Both the position numbers and the translations under genes were made by a program. Of a stretch of DNA of 64,000 nucleotides, positions 25,193-33,212 are shown in pieces; position 1 is the stretch's first letter; every line of letters starts with the position of its first letter. Location of the stretch: the NCBI GenBank assembly GCA_963705525.1, contig CAVPJW010000007.1, forward strand, positions 620,001 to 684,000. The letters are read 5' to 3'. The stretch is from CAVPJW01 sp963705525. Its GTDB lineage: Bacteria; Acidobacteriota; Vicinamibacteria; Vicinamibacterales; CAVPJW01. Below the pieces are notes generated by a model. That model saw only the letters and a list, made by a program, of their open reading frames with translations. It did no database searches and was not told the DNA's origin.

Positions 25193-26233
25193 ATGTCGGC
25201 GCCCTCCTCGACGCCACTCAGAATCATTCGCGCCTCTGCTCCGATCCGTATCTGTGACAACGGCGGATGGACGGACACATGGTTCGCGCGGCATGGCAAA
25301 GTGTTCAACATCGCCGTCGAGCCAGCTGTGGCCGTGACGATTCTCGTGCACCCACCCACCCGCGACGCGGCGCGCGTGATCATCGACGCGACGGATTTCG
25401 GTGATCGCTATCCCCTTCATGACGGAACGCGGGGGCGCCACCCGCTGCTGGAGGCTGCCGTCGAGCGCGCAAGGTTGCCCGATGATGTGACCCTCGAGGT
25501 CTCGGTGACTTCGCCCATTCCGGCCGGCGCGTCCACCGGCACTTCTGCCGCGGTCGCGGTGGCGCTCGTCGGCGCCCTCGAGCATCTTGCCGGACGAGCA
25601 CCGACACCGCGTGACGTCGCCCGCATGGCGCACGCGCTCGAAACGGAAGCCCTGAAGCGACAGTCAGGAGTGCAGGATCAGTACTGCGCCGCGTTCGGCG
25701 GCATCAATTTCATCGAGATCACCGAGTATCCGGAAGCACAGGTGACTCAGCTTCAGATCGCCGAAACAATCCGGTCGGAGCTCGAGCGACGGCTTGTGTT
25801 GATCTATCTCGGAAACTCTCACGATTCGTCGCAGGTGCACGAGCGGGTCATCGCCGGCCTCGAAGACGCTGGTCCGGAGCACCCTCCGCTCCAGGCGCTT
25901 CGACGAGCGGCGGACGCATCCCGCGATGCCGTTCTGGCAGGCGACCTCGCCGCGCTGGGACGGGCCATGCGCGAGAACACCGATGCGCAGGCCGCACTCC
26001 ATCCCGCGCTCGTTGGCCCCACGATACGACGGATCATCGACATCGCGAGCCACCACGATGCGCTCGGGTGGAAGGTCAACGGCGCCGGTGGCGAGGGCGG
26101 CACGATCGCTCTCCTGGCCGGCGATCGCGCGGACGTGCGCCGCGCGATGATCGAGGACATCGAGCGGCAGAACACCTCGTGCCGGGAAATTCCGATTACG
26201 CTCAGAACCGACGGGCTTAAGGTCACGGGATAG
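25193..26233 (+). CDS. GHMP-family sugar kinase
   Basis: The product is 346 residues from ATG 25193, six bases after the cyclophilin stop. All three GHMP motifs are present: RICDNGGWTDT near residue 19-29, the ATP loop PIPAGASTGTSAA near 107-119, and NGAGGEGG in the C-terminal domain. Family relatives include D-glycero-D-manno-heptose 7-phosphate kinase, L-fucokinase and galactokinase. The first motif resembles the heptose/fucose branch. No heptose pathway partners lie here, so the sugar cannot be named. It is cytoplasmic. Confidence 0.85.
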   Translation: MSAPSSTPLRIIRASAPIRICDNGGWTDTWFARHGKVFNIAVEPAVAVTILVHPPTRDAARVIIDATDFGDRYPLHDGTRGRHPLLEAAVERARLPDDVTLEVSVTSPIPAGASTGTSAAVAVALVGALEHLAGRAPTPRDVARMAHALETEALKRQSGVQDQYCAAFGGINFIEITEYPEAQVTQLQIAETIRSELERRLVLIYLGNSHDSSQVHERVIAGLEDAGPEHPPLQALRRAADASRDAVLAGDLAALGRAMRENTDAQAALHPALVGPTIRRIIDIASHHDALGWKVNGAGGEGGTIALLAGDRADVRRAMIEDIERQNTSCREIPITLRTDGLKVTG

Positions 26234-26245
26234 GGCGCGGAACCT

Positions 26246-26316
26246 CACGGTCGAAAGGTCACAGCGTCACAGGGTTCCAGAGTCACAGGGCCTCAGAGTC
26301 GAGGAGCCTAAGAGTC
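26246..26316. repeat. short-period (about 8 nt) degenerate tandem repeat
   Basis: Units such as AGAGTCAC, AGGGTTCC and AGGGCCTC recur at 8-nt steps between the GHMP kinase stop and the AGCS symporter start, both on the plus strand. Confidence 0.65.
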
Positions 26317-26322
26317 GTCGAT

Positions 26323-27681
26323 TTGATCCGGACCTTTGTCTTTCGGGCGAGCGATGCTCTCTGGGGCGCGTGGCCGACGCGTTTCGGTGATGTTCCCGGG
26401 CCCCTCGTCGTCCTGCTCTTTGCCGTCGGCCTGTTCCTGACTCTCCGGCTTCGTTTCGTCCAGGTCGTGCGCTTCCGCGAAGCATGGAAGGCGATCGGCA
26501 CGCGCGGGAGCTCGGGTTCGCGCGGTGTCCTCACGCCGTTCCAGGCTTTCATGACGGCGCTGGCCGCCTCGATGGGCACCGGCAACATCGCCGGCGTCGC
26601 AACGGCCGTCGTGTCGGGCGGGCCGGGCGCGATCTTCTGGATCTGGTGCTACGGCTTTTTCGCCACGAGCATCAAGTTCACCGAAGCGGTGCTCGGCATC
26701 TCGTTTCGACTGCCGCGGGAGCGCGGCGTGTCGTCAGGCCCGATGTATTACCTCCGCGATGGCCTGGGACTCCGCGGCCTGGCCTGGATCTATGCGCTGG
26801 TAGCCGGCATCTCAGCGCTGACCACCGCCCCCTTCACGCAGCCCAATTCCATGGCGGTCGTGCTGAACAGTCAGTTCAGTGTCCCCGTGTGGGTATCGGG
26901 ACTCGTGATTGCCGTGCTCACCTGGCTCGTGGTCATCGGCGGGATCACGTCGATCGGCCGGGCAGCCGAGAAGCTCACGCCGATCAAGGTGGGCCTGTAT
27001 CTGATCGGCGGCGCCATCGTCATTCTCGGCCACGCCTCCAGGCTGCCCTCCGTGCTCTCGTTGATCCTGCGCGAGGCGTTCTCGCTCCGGGCAGCAACCG
27101 GAGCGGCTGCCGGTGTCGGGATGATGGTGGCGCTCCGATATGGCCTGGCCCGCGGCGTCTATGCAAACGAAGCGGGCTACGGCACCGCCGCCGTTGCGTA
27201 CGGAACGGCGCAGAGCGATCGGCCGGCCGTGCAGGGACTCAACGCCGTCATGGAAGTCTTCGTCGTCTCGTTCGTCACCTCATCCATCAGCGCGCTGACG
27301 ATCCTCGTCAGCGGCGTCTGGGACGATGGGCTCACGAGCACGGCGGTGGTGGCGCAGGCGTTCGAAACGACCATGCCGGTCGTCGGCGGCTGGATCGTGA
27401 CCTTCTGCGCGGTGCTGTTCGGATACACGACGCTGATCGGCTGGGCGTACTACGGCGAGCAGTTCTTCGAGTACATCTTCGGTGTGCGTGTGGCGCGGCC
27501 CTACCGCTGGATCTACTGCCTCTTGATCGTGCCAGGCGCGGTTCTCAAAGTCGAAACAGTCTGGGCCTGGGGCGATCTGACCAACGGATTACAGATACTG
27601 CCCAATCTCGTCGGCATAGTCGGCTTGAGCGGTGTTGCAGTGAGGGAAGCGAGGAGGATCACTTCGAGCAATGAGCGATGA
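26323..27681 (+). CDS. AGCS-family sodium:alanine/glycine symporter
   Basis: The product is 452 residues from TTG 26323. The choice of start is uncertain, but no better ATG gives the first membrane helix. It has about 10-11 hydrophobic helices, with the AGCS signature GVLTPFQAFMTALAASMGTGNIAGVA (written in two parts: GVLTPFQAFMTALA, ASMGTGNIAGVA) near residue 68-93 and FTQPNSMA, GITSIGRAAEKLTP. The family couples Na+ or H+ to uptake of alanine or glycine across the inner membrane. The final residues S-N-E-R and the TGA stop are encoded by the first units of the following heptad repeat, a sign that the repeat has invaded the coding end. Confidence 0.9.
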   Translation: MIRTFVFRASDALWGAWPTRFGDVPGPLVVLLFAVGLFLTLRLRFVQVVRFREAWKAIGTRGSSGSRGVLTPFQAFMTALAASMGTGNIAGVATAVVSGGPGAIFWIWCYGFFATSIKFTEAVLGISFRLPRERGVSSGPMYYLRDGLGLRGLAWIYALVAGISALTTAPFTQPNSMAVVLNSQFSVPVWVSGLVIAVLTWLVVIGGITSIGRAAEKLTPIKVGLYLIGGAIVILGHASRLPSVLSLILREAFSLRAATGAAAGVGMMVALRYGLARGVYANEAGYGTAAVAYGTAQSDRPAVQGLNAVMEVFVVSFVTSSISALTILVSGVWDDGLTSTAVVAQAFETTMPVVGGWIVTFCAVLFGYTTLIGWAYYGEQFFEYIFGVRVARPYRWIYCLLIVPGAVLKVETVWAWGDLTNGLQILPNLVGIVGLSGVAVREARRITSSNER

Positions 27682-27780
27682 GCAACGAGTGATGAGCAAA
27701 TTAGCAACGAGCAATGAATTACTCATTGCTGCTCATCGCTCGGCTCATTGCTCTTCACTGCCCATCGCTCGTTGCTAATT
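27666..27780. repeat. heptanucleotide tandem repeat with long inverted arms
   Basis: In-phase 7-nt units based on GAGCAAT run 27666-27715. The complementary strand form (CTCATTG/CTCATCG types) follows to 27780. AATTAGCAACGAGC (27699-27712) pairs perfectly with GCTCGTTGCTAATT (27767-27780). The stop codon of the symporter gene (27679-27681) is inside the second and third units. The array fills the gap between convergent genes. Confidence 0.9.
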
Positions 27781-27807
27781 GGTTGCCCAGTTGCTAATGG
27801 CTGAGCC

Positions 27808-28596
27808 TCAGTTGGTCCCCGTCATCATGGTGCGGCTGAGATCGGGTCGATAGTTCGTCACATAGGTCACGCGGCTCTTCACGGCGCGCAGGGCCTGCTC
27901 GAGCAACATCCGCGTTGCCGTGTCGCCGTACGCCTTCTTCAACAATGCCTCGGTGTTCGGCCACGCGTCCCGATCGGCAAACTTGTCAAAGGGCTCGGTC
28001 GTCACGAACACACCCGCCGGACCTGCCACCGACACACGGCGGATAGCCGTTGGCGAAGCCGGATCCTTCTCCTGAGCGGCCTTGAGCATCGACAGATAGT
28101 TTCGATAGTCGGAGGCCAGAGCGGGGTTGACGTCGGTCCGGATCACCAACGTGTGCGCGAGCGGCGGCATGAACGTCTTGGGGTTGGTGCTCATGTCCGG
28201 CAGCAGCTCGACGACGCCAACTTCGAGGGAGTCCAGTGTGGCTCTGCCCGCCTTGAGGATGCGTGCACCCTCGACATCTCCGTACGCTTTGACGAGAAGC
28301 GCGGGCGCCGATTCGAGAGCGTCGGCATCGCCCCATTTCTCGAACGACGAGGTGACGAAGTACATCGTCGGCGATCCACCCATGGCCACCTGGGCCGTGA
28401 TGAGTCGTTGATTGGTGTTCAGCTTGTTTGCGGCGGCGATAATCTTCTTGAGGTAGTCTTCGAACTCCGCCTGCATCCCAAGCTTCACCGTGATGGAGTT
28501 GACCTGCACGAATCGGGGCACCTGGCTCTGCGCCGCGCCCATCCTGGGAAGAAGCAGCGCGAGCACAACGGTAATCGCGACTTTCACATGTTTCAT
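27808..28596 (-). CDS. secreted protein with two dimeric alpha/beta-barrel-like domains, unknown function
   Basis: The product is 262 residues from ATG 28596 with GAGGTG six bases upstream; a GTG two codons earlier is possible. A signal peptide ends after GAAQ. Two similar halves follow: FVQVNSITVKLGMQAEFEDYL to TSSFEKWGD, and LVIRTDVNPALASDYRNYL to TEPFDKFAD. Each looks like a ferredoxin-like/dimeric alpha-beta barrel fold (strand, helix with an aromatic core, then E/F-x-K-W/F). No catalytic residues are recognisable. I cannot assign a function. Confidence 0.7.
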   Translation of the reverse strand: MKHVKVAITVVLALLLPRMGAAQSQVPRFVQVNSITVKLGMQAEFEDYLKKIIAAANKLNTNQRLITAQVAMGGSPTMYFVTSSFEKWGDADALESAPALLVKAYGDVEGARILKAGRATLDSLEVGVVELLPDMSTNPKTFMPPLAHTLVIRTDVNPALASDYRNYLSMLKAAQEKDPASPTAIRRVSVAGPAGVFVTTEPFDKFADRDAWPNTEALLKKAYGDTATRMLLEQALRAVKSRVTYVTNYRPDLSRTMMTGTN

Positions 28597-28748
28597 ACAC
28601 ACCTCACTGGCTGTCCGATGACCGGGCTTGCGAGAAGCCGGAGTCTAGGCGCATTTGTAAATGAATGCAACCGACCCTGCTTCGTCCGGCCAAGGGCCGC
28701 AGCGCCGCCGGTCGCGCATGCTATCTTGATGACCTGACTGGAGATGCC

Positions 28749-29765
28749 ATGACACCGCCCGATCCGCGCAGCCCCTCGCTCGACGAAATCCCGGTCATCG
28801 ATATCGGGCCGCTTCGCCGTGGATCGCCCTCAGACGTTCCCGACGTGGCGACTCGGCTGGGACGAGCCTGTGAAGACGTCGGCTTCTTCTACATCGCCAA
28901 CCATGGCGTCCCCCAGACGTTGATCGACCGGGCCTTCGACGCGTCGGGTCGCTTCCATGCGCAACCGCTCGCCGAAAAGGACCAATTGACCATCAACGCC
29001 TTCCATCGCGGGTACATCGCGGCGAAAAGCTACGCGCTCGATTCGGGCCTGAAGCCCAATCTCAGCGAATCGTGGGTCATGATGCACGAGGTCGCCGAGT
29101 CCGATCCGCGATTCGGTCGTCCGCTTCAGGGTCCCAATCAATGGCCGGCGTCTCTCGCCGGTTGGAGGGACACGATCCTGGAATACAACAATGCCCTTGC
29201 CGCGGTGGGACAGGCGCTCTTGCCTGCATTCGCGGCAGCACTCGGCCTGCCACTCACGTACTTCAATGACATGTTCGACCGGCCGACCACGTTCCTGCGG
29301 CTGCTGCACTATCCCCCCCAACCGCCGGATTCACCGGAGAATCAGTTCGGCTCCGCACCGCACACCGACTACGGGTGCATCACGATCCTGAGCCAGGATG
29401 ATGTGGGAGGTCTGCACGTTCGAACGCGCACGGGAGAGTGGATCGCCGCCCCGCCCATTCCGGGCACGTTCGTCGTGAACCTGGGCGACGTCATGGCGCG
29501 CTGGACGAACGACCGCTTCGTCTCGACGCCGCATCGCGTCATCAATCGCTCGGGCCGCGAGCGCTACTCCATTCCGTTCTTCTTCGATCCGGGCATGGAC
29601 GCGGTCATCGAATGTCTGTCCAGCTGCACGAAGCCCGGCGAGCCGCCGAAGTACGAGCCGATCACCTACGGAGAGTACCTGCTCGGTCGTCTGAACGCGC
29701 ACTACGCGTATCGGAGGGCAGGGGCGGTCGGGGGTCTAAGGGGTTCTAGGGTTCCGGGGTTCTAG
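28749..29765 (+). CDS. isopenicillin-N-synthase-like 2-oxoglutarate/Fe(II) dioxygenase
   Basis: The product is 338 residues from ATG 28749, with GGAG eight bases upstream. The N-terminal DIOX_N segment (IPVIDIGPL, GFFYIANHGVP) is followed by the jelly-roll core. Iron ligands are H-x-D in PHTDYG and a distal His in TPHRVINRSG; RYSIPFF gives the R-x-S 2-oxoglutarate clamp. The substrate could be any small molecule oxidised by this family. The last residues and the TAG stop are encoded by a GGGTTCTA-type repeat, so the C-terminal tail (about GGLRGSRVPGF) is probably not functional sequence. Confidence 0.88.
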   Translation: MTPPDPRSPSLDEIPVIDIGPLRRGSPSDVPDVATRLGRACEDVGFFYIANHGVPQTLIDRAFDASGRFHAQPLAEKDQLTINAFHRGYIAAKSYALDSGLKPNLSESWVMMHEVAESDPRFGRPLQGPNQWPASLAGWRDTILEYNNALAAVGQALLPAFAAALGLPLTYFNDMFDRPTTFLRLLHYPPQPPDSPENQFGSAPHTDYGCITILSQDDVGGLHVRTRTGEWIAAPPIPGTFVVNLGDVMARWTNDRFVSTPHRVINRSGRERYSIPFFFDPGMDAVIECLSSCTKPGEPPKYEPITYGEYLLGRLNAHYAYRRAGAVGGLRGSRVPGF

Positions 29766-29788
29766 GGTTCCAGGGTTCTAGGGTTCTC
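29731..29788. repeat. 8-nt tandem repeat supplying stop codons to both convergent genes
   Basis: Six in-phase 8-nt units (GGGTTCTA, GGGTTCCG and variants) occupy 29741-29788. The plus-strand dioxygenase ends at TAG 29763-29765 in the third unit. The minus-strand GH172 gene ends at its TAG on the other strand (29778-29780) in the fifth unit. Confidence 0.92.
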
Positions 29789-31769
29789 GTTCGAGGACAA
29801 TGCGCATCAGATCGAAGCCGAGCGCGGTGGCTTGGGCGTTCTTGTCCACCAGCTTGAAGAGCACCGTGTTCAGGCCTTCGCGCATGTCGAGGCTTCCCAT
29901 CGGGATCAGGGTGCTGACCGACGGCTCGACGGCATAGAGATCCGCGCGATCGCCGACAGGCCGTTCGTTGCGCACCAGCTGCACGACGGCCTGCTCCGGT
30001 CCCTTCAGCACCTCGATGCTGACCTTGTAGCGCCCGGCCTGCGGTAGCTCGCACCCCAGCGACAGAAAGTGCGGCCCGAAAATATCTTCACCCGTCGCCC
30101 GCATCGAAAGATACCGGATGTTCTTCTCGCCGAGTTTTTCCTCTTTCCGGGTCAGTGTCGCCGACTGGAACGAGAACGCCTGGATGGGCGTGCTCCATCC
30201 TGCCGCGAAGACGACACGCGCCGGATCGATCACACGGCGAGCCGTGAGCGCGGGCAGATCGGGCAGGCCCTCGGGCCTTCGGTCGGCGTACAGAAACGTC
30301 ACGCCCACATAGTCGGTCGGGATGCGGTTCTCCTCGGGTCCGTGCTCGATCGTGAATCGTGCACTCTGCCTGAACGCGTACGCATCGCCGAGAAAGAACC
30401 GGTACGCGCCGGTTCGGCCGAGATGCTTCTTGTAGTCGAGGCTCCCGCTGAACGGAAACGACACGCGTGCATCCCAGCGACCCGGCACGTCGTACCAGCC
30501 TCCATTGAACGCATCCTCGGAACCGGTGCCGTGGACCGTCAACTGCCCGTCGAGCGTCGCCTGATCGTCACCCTCGAAAAACTCCGTGTTCCCCGGATCG
30601 AACCCCTGTGCCTGAAGGAGCGCGGCCACGATGTGGCCGCGGCCTTTGATGTCGACGAACGTGAACGGCACGCCTGGTGTGGTCGGGTTCTCACGATGCC
30701 ACGCGGCATAGAACCGCCCTTCGTCCGACGTCCGTGGGACGTCGGCGGTGACAATCTCCGCCTCGAAGTCGATCGGCGCGGCGTCCGGCGCTTCGTTCAC
30801 GAGCTCGATGCGCGCGGATCGATCGAACGGCATCGGGAAGTACAGGTAATTGACATCGTCGTTCGTGCCGAGGATCAGCCCCCTGGACGCCGGCTCGCCC
30901 CAGCTGTAGCCGAAGAAGTCTGAGACGGGGGCCGCCACCGCCGGCAGCGGGTCATCGTCCCAGAACATCCGCAAGAGAACGGCCCGATCCTTTCCGCCAA
31001 GGGCGCGAGCAGGCCCGAGTCTGAGGCCCACCACTCGCCCACCCTGCTTGACGTCCAGGAGCGTGGACGGCTTCCCCGCTTCCAAGCGTCCACTCGTCCG
31101 GTTCCTGTTTGTCTGGCTTCCTTCAGGCGCGATGTATTCGGCGATATCCGATCCTGTCATCGACACGATCTTCCGCGCGCGTGCCAGCGATGCGGCGTCC
31201 GCCGGCGACGGCGTCAGAGAGAACGTCGCCAGATTCATGGCCGGCGGATACTTCGCGTAGTTGATTTGATAGAACTGCATCTTCGATTCGGTCCGGCCGG
31301 CGGCCGGGCGAATGACGATCTTGCAGGCCTTGCGATACGGCAACGGCACGTAGCTGTAGAATCCTCCGCCGCCGAAGCCGACGAGCGGGGAAAGAAACGG
31401 CTCGCGCTTCCCGGTAAAGAGGTCGACGAACGGCAGGCTCATTCGTGGCGCGGTTTCGCCGTCGAAGTACAGCTCCAGCGTGTCGTCGGTCGGCGTCGGC
31501 GTCGTGATGCGATAGACGATGCCGGGACCTTCGAGATCGGCGAGGACGAGACCATTGCCTTCGCGGCGGAGGAAGGAATACTTTCCCGAAAAGCCATCGT
31601 CGTTGCCGCCGGTCCGGTCGTAGCTCGATACCGAGCCAACCTCAATGGAATCCTTGAAGCGTGCGAGACGGTCCAGGTGCGCCAGGTCATCGCTGCCGGG
31701 TCCGGCAGCGAGAGCGGGTCGGGCGACCAGGAGCAGTGTCGCGATGAGGCAGATCCGTCGTGTGTTCAT
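29778..31769 (-). CDS. secreted GH172 (DUF2961) protein, long form
   Basis: The product is 663 residues from ATG 31769, with a signal peptide ending at about residue 21 (ARPALAA). The DUF2961 core includes YDRTGGNDDGFSGK (about 50-63), LYFDGETAPRMSLPF, MFWDDDPLPAVAAPVSDFFG, NYLYFPMPFDRSARIEL and the hallmark HGTGSEDAFNGGWYD. The Glu in GTGSED matches the catalytic region described for GH172 enzymes. About 130 C-terminal residues form an extra beta-domain (YLSMRATGEDIF to GLNTVLFKLVD). It is followed in the same direction by, and shares gross motifs with, the shorter paralogue upstream (31903-33030). Extracellular glycan hydrolysis is likely. The sugar is unknown. Confidence 0.9.
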   Translation of the reverse strand: MNTRRICLIATLLLVARPALAAGPGSDDLAHLDRLARFKDSIEVGSVSSYDRTGGNDDGFSGKYSFLRREGNGLVLADLEGPGIVYRITTPTPTDDTLELYFDGETAPRMSLPFVDLFTGKREPFLSPLVGFGGGGFYSYVPLPYRKACKIVIRPAAGRTESKMQFYQINYAKYPPAMNLATFSLTPSPADAASLARARKIVSMTGSDIAEYIAPEGSQTNRNRTSGRLEAGKPSTLLDVKQGGRVVGLRLGPARALGGKDRAVLLRMFWDDDPLPAVAAPVSDFFGYSWGEPASRGLILGTNDDVNYLYFPMPFDRSARIELVNEAPDAAPIDFEAEIVTADVPRTSDEGRFYAAWHRENPTTPGVPFTFVDIKGRGHIVAALLQAQGFDPGNTEFFEGDDQATLDGQLTVHGTGSEDAFNGGWYDVPGRWDARVSFPFSGSLDYKKHLGRTGAYRFFLGDAYAFRQSARFTIEHGPEENRIPTDYVGVTFLYADRRPEGLPDLPALTARRVIDPARVVFAAGWSTPIQAFSFQSATLTRKEEKLGEKNIRYLSMRATGEDIFGPHFLSLGCELPQAGRYKVSIEVLKGPEQAVVQLVRNERPVGDRADLYAVEPSVSTLIPMGSLDMREGLNTVLFKLVDKNAQATALGFDLMRIVLEREP

Positions 31770-31902
31770 CGCAAGAGTCGCCTCGTCCGCAAGGAAGAGC
31801 GTGAAACGGGCGTCAGTTTACAACGACCGGTGTCAGAACGCTTCGTGGATACTGAGTGGCGTCGCCAGACCAGAAAAGGGTCACCTCGCAAATGACCAAC
31901 CT

Positions 31903-33030
31903 TCAGCGCATCACGGGATCCTGGCCGGGTCCGCCCGTGACCTTGAACTTCGGGATTCTCGCCTCGGCCGGCGGCAGCGCCGGAAAGGCCCTGTGCGGGT
32001 CCTTCTGGTACCAATAGGCCACCGAATAGAAGTTGTCCGAACGAAGATTGGCGTGGCCGTCTTCGATCGTCATCTTGAGGGACTTGTGAAAACGCACGGG
32101 CGCTTCGAGGTGCCAGCGATAGTTTGAGAAGCGCGCGCCCGGCTCCCACTGGTGAAACTCGGTGAGACCGACGAGAGGATAGGAATAGATGCTCGAAAAT
32201 CCCCAGGCGCCGTTGAAGTAGTCCTCGCCGCCGGTTCCGTGGATGCGCGGCCCCTTCTCGCCGTCGATCCAGATGAACTCGTCGCCCTCGTTCCATCCAC
32301 CCCACTGATTCTGGAACACGGAAAGTGTGACGCCGACGAACTGGCCATCTCCATCGGCTTCCAAGAAGACGTAGTTGTCAGCGCCCGTTGGATTCTGCCA
32401 GCGGGGATCCGCACGCGCCTCGGTGAAGTTGTTGCCGTAGAAGTTGCCCTTGTACCACCCCTGACATGGCGTGCACTGCCGGTACTGCGCGTGGAAGTAC
32501 GCGGTGTCGGCGGGCAGCACCGTCAGCTTCACCCAGTCGATGTTCCAGTAGAAGTCGGAGATGTCTTGTGTACCCTCGTTCGTCACCGTCACTCGACCTC
32601 GCCGCGCGAACGGCATCGGGAAGTACGAGTTCAGCGCCTTATCGGGCGCGACCGCGATGGGCACCGACTGAAACGTGGTGTAGGTGCCAAGGCCCAGGCC
32701 GAAGAAATCCCCGATCGGCGCCTCGACGCTCGGCGTCGCCTCATCGTCCCAATACATCCGGAGCACGACTTTCTTGAGGTGGTACGCCTCGTTCGTCGCC
32801 ATCGTGATCCAGATGTGCCTGATTTCGCCGGGACCGGCCTCGTCGATGAGGCCCACGGTCTCACCCACCTTGAGCGAGAAGTAGTCGTGATTGCTGCCGG
32901 CGCGATCGAAGCTCGAGGCCCGGCGCGATTCGTAGTCGCCCAGCGCGGACAACCGGCTGACGGAGAACTGCGCCAAGGTGTCGATCGGAAAGGACAGTAC
33001 GAGAAGCGACGCGCACAGAAGATGTCTCAT
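31903..33030 (-). CDS. secreted GH172 (DUF2961) protein, short form
   Basis: The product is 375 residues from ATG 33030 (MRHLLCASLLVL), with a signal peptide ending at about residue 21. Motifs are SFDRAGSNHDYF, MYWDDEATPSVEAPIGDFFG, NSYFPMPFARRGRVTV, FLEADGDGQFVGVTL and HGTGGEDYFNGAWGF with the catalytic-type Glu. Length is that of the single-domain GH172 core. It lies 133 nt upstream of the long paralogue, in the same orientation, probably in one operon. The two share only the core, so they look like old paralogues with different substrates. Confidence 0.9.
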   Translation of the reverse strand: MRHLLCASLLVLSFPIDTLAQFSVSRLSALGDYESRRASSFDRAGSNHDYFSLKVGETVGLIDEAGPGEIRHIWITMATNEAYHLKKVVLRMYWDDEATPSVEAPIGDFFGLGLGTYTTFQSVPIAVAPDKALNSYFPMPFARRGRVTVTNEGTQDISDFYWNIDWVKLTVLPADTAYFHAQYRQCTPCQGWYKGNFYGNNFTEARADPRWQNPTGADNYVFLEADGDGQFVGVTLSVFQNQWGGWNEGDEFIWIDGEKGPRIHGTGGEDYFNGAWGFSSIYSYPLVGLTEFHQWEPGARFSNYRWHLEAPVRFHKSLKMTIEDGHANLRSDNFYSVAYWYQKDPHRAFPALPPAEARIPKFKVTGGPGQDPVMR

Positions 33031-33043
33031 GGCAGTCTCTCTT

Positions 33044-33091
33044 AGGATCGAAGGTCTCAAGGTCGAAGGGGTCTCAGGGTCGAAGAGTCAA
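33044..33091. repeat. short-period (about 8 nt) degenerate tandem repeat
   Basis: Units AGGATCGA, AGGTCTCA and AGGTCGAA-like variants recur at about 8-nt steps upstream of the short GH172 gene start. Confidence 0.7.
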
Positions 33092-33146
33092 GCCACGGAA
33101 TAATAGCTGAGGCGACCCGCGGGCGACTGAGAGAAGGATGGAGGAG

Positions 33147-33173
33147 CTCCGGCGAGGTGAGCCCTCGCCGGAG
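33147..33173. terminator. strong 11-bp hairpin downstream of the DUF5666 lipoprotein gene
   Basis: CTCCGGCGAGG (33147-33157) and CCTCGCCGGAG (33163-33173) form a perfect G+C-rich stem with a 5-nt loop. It lies about 40 nt downstream of the minus-strand gene that stops at 33213. On the minus strand a T-rich stretch precedes, not follows, the stem, so it may act with Rho or as a transcript-stabilising structure. Confidence 0.6.
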
Positions 33174-33212
33174 AAACAAAATGGTTGGTGAGCGCGGTTT
33201 AATCTTCGATCT

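Noticed and set aside
29741..29788. Telomere-like GGGTTCTA repeat
   Set aside because: It resembles telomeric repeats by chance; it is internal, short, degenerate and belongs to the wider family of intergenic arrays.
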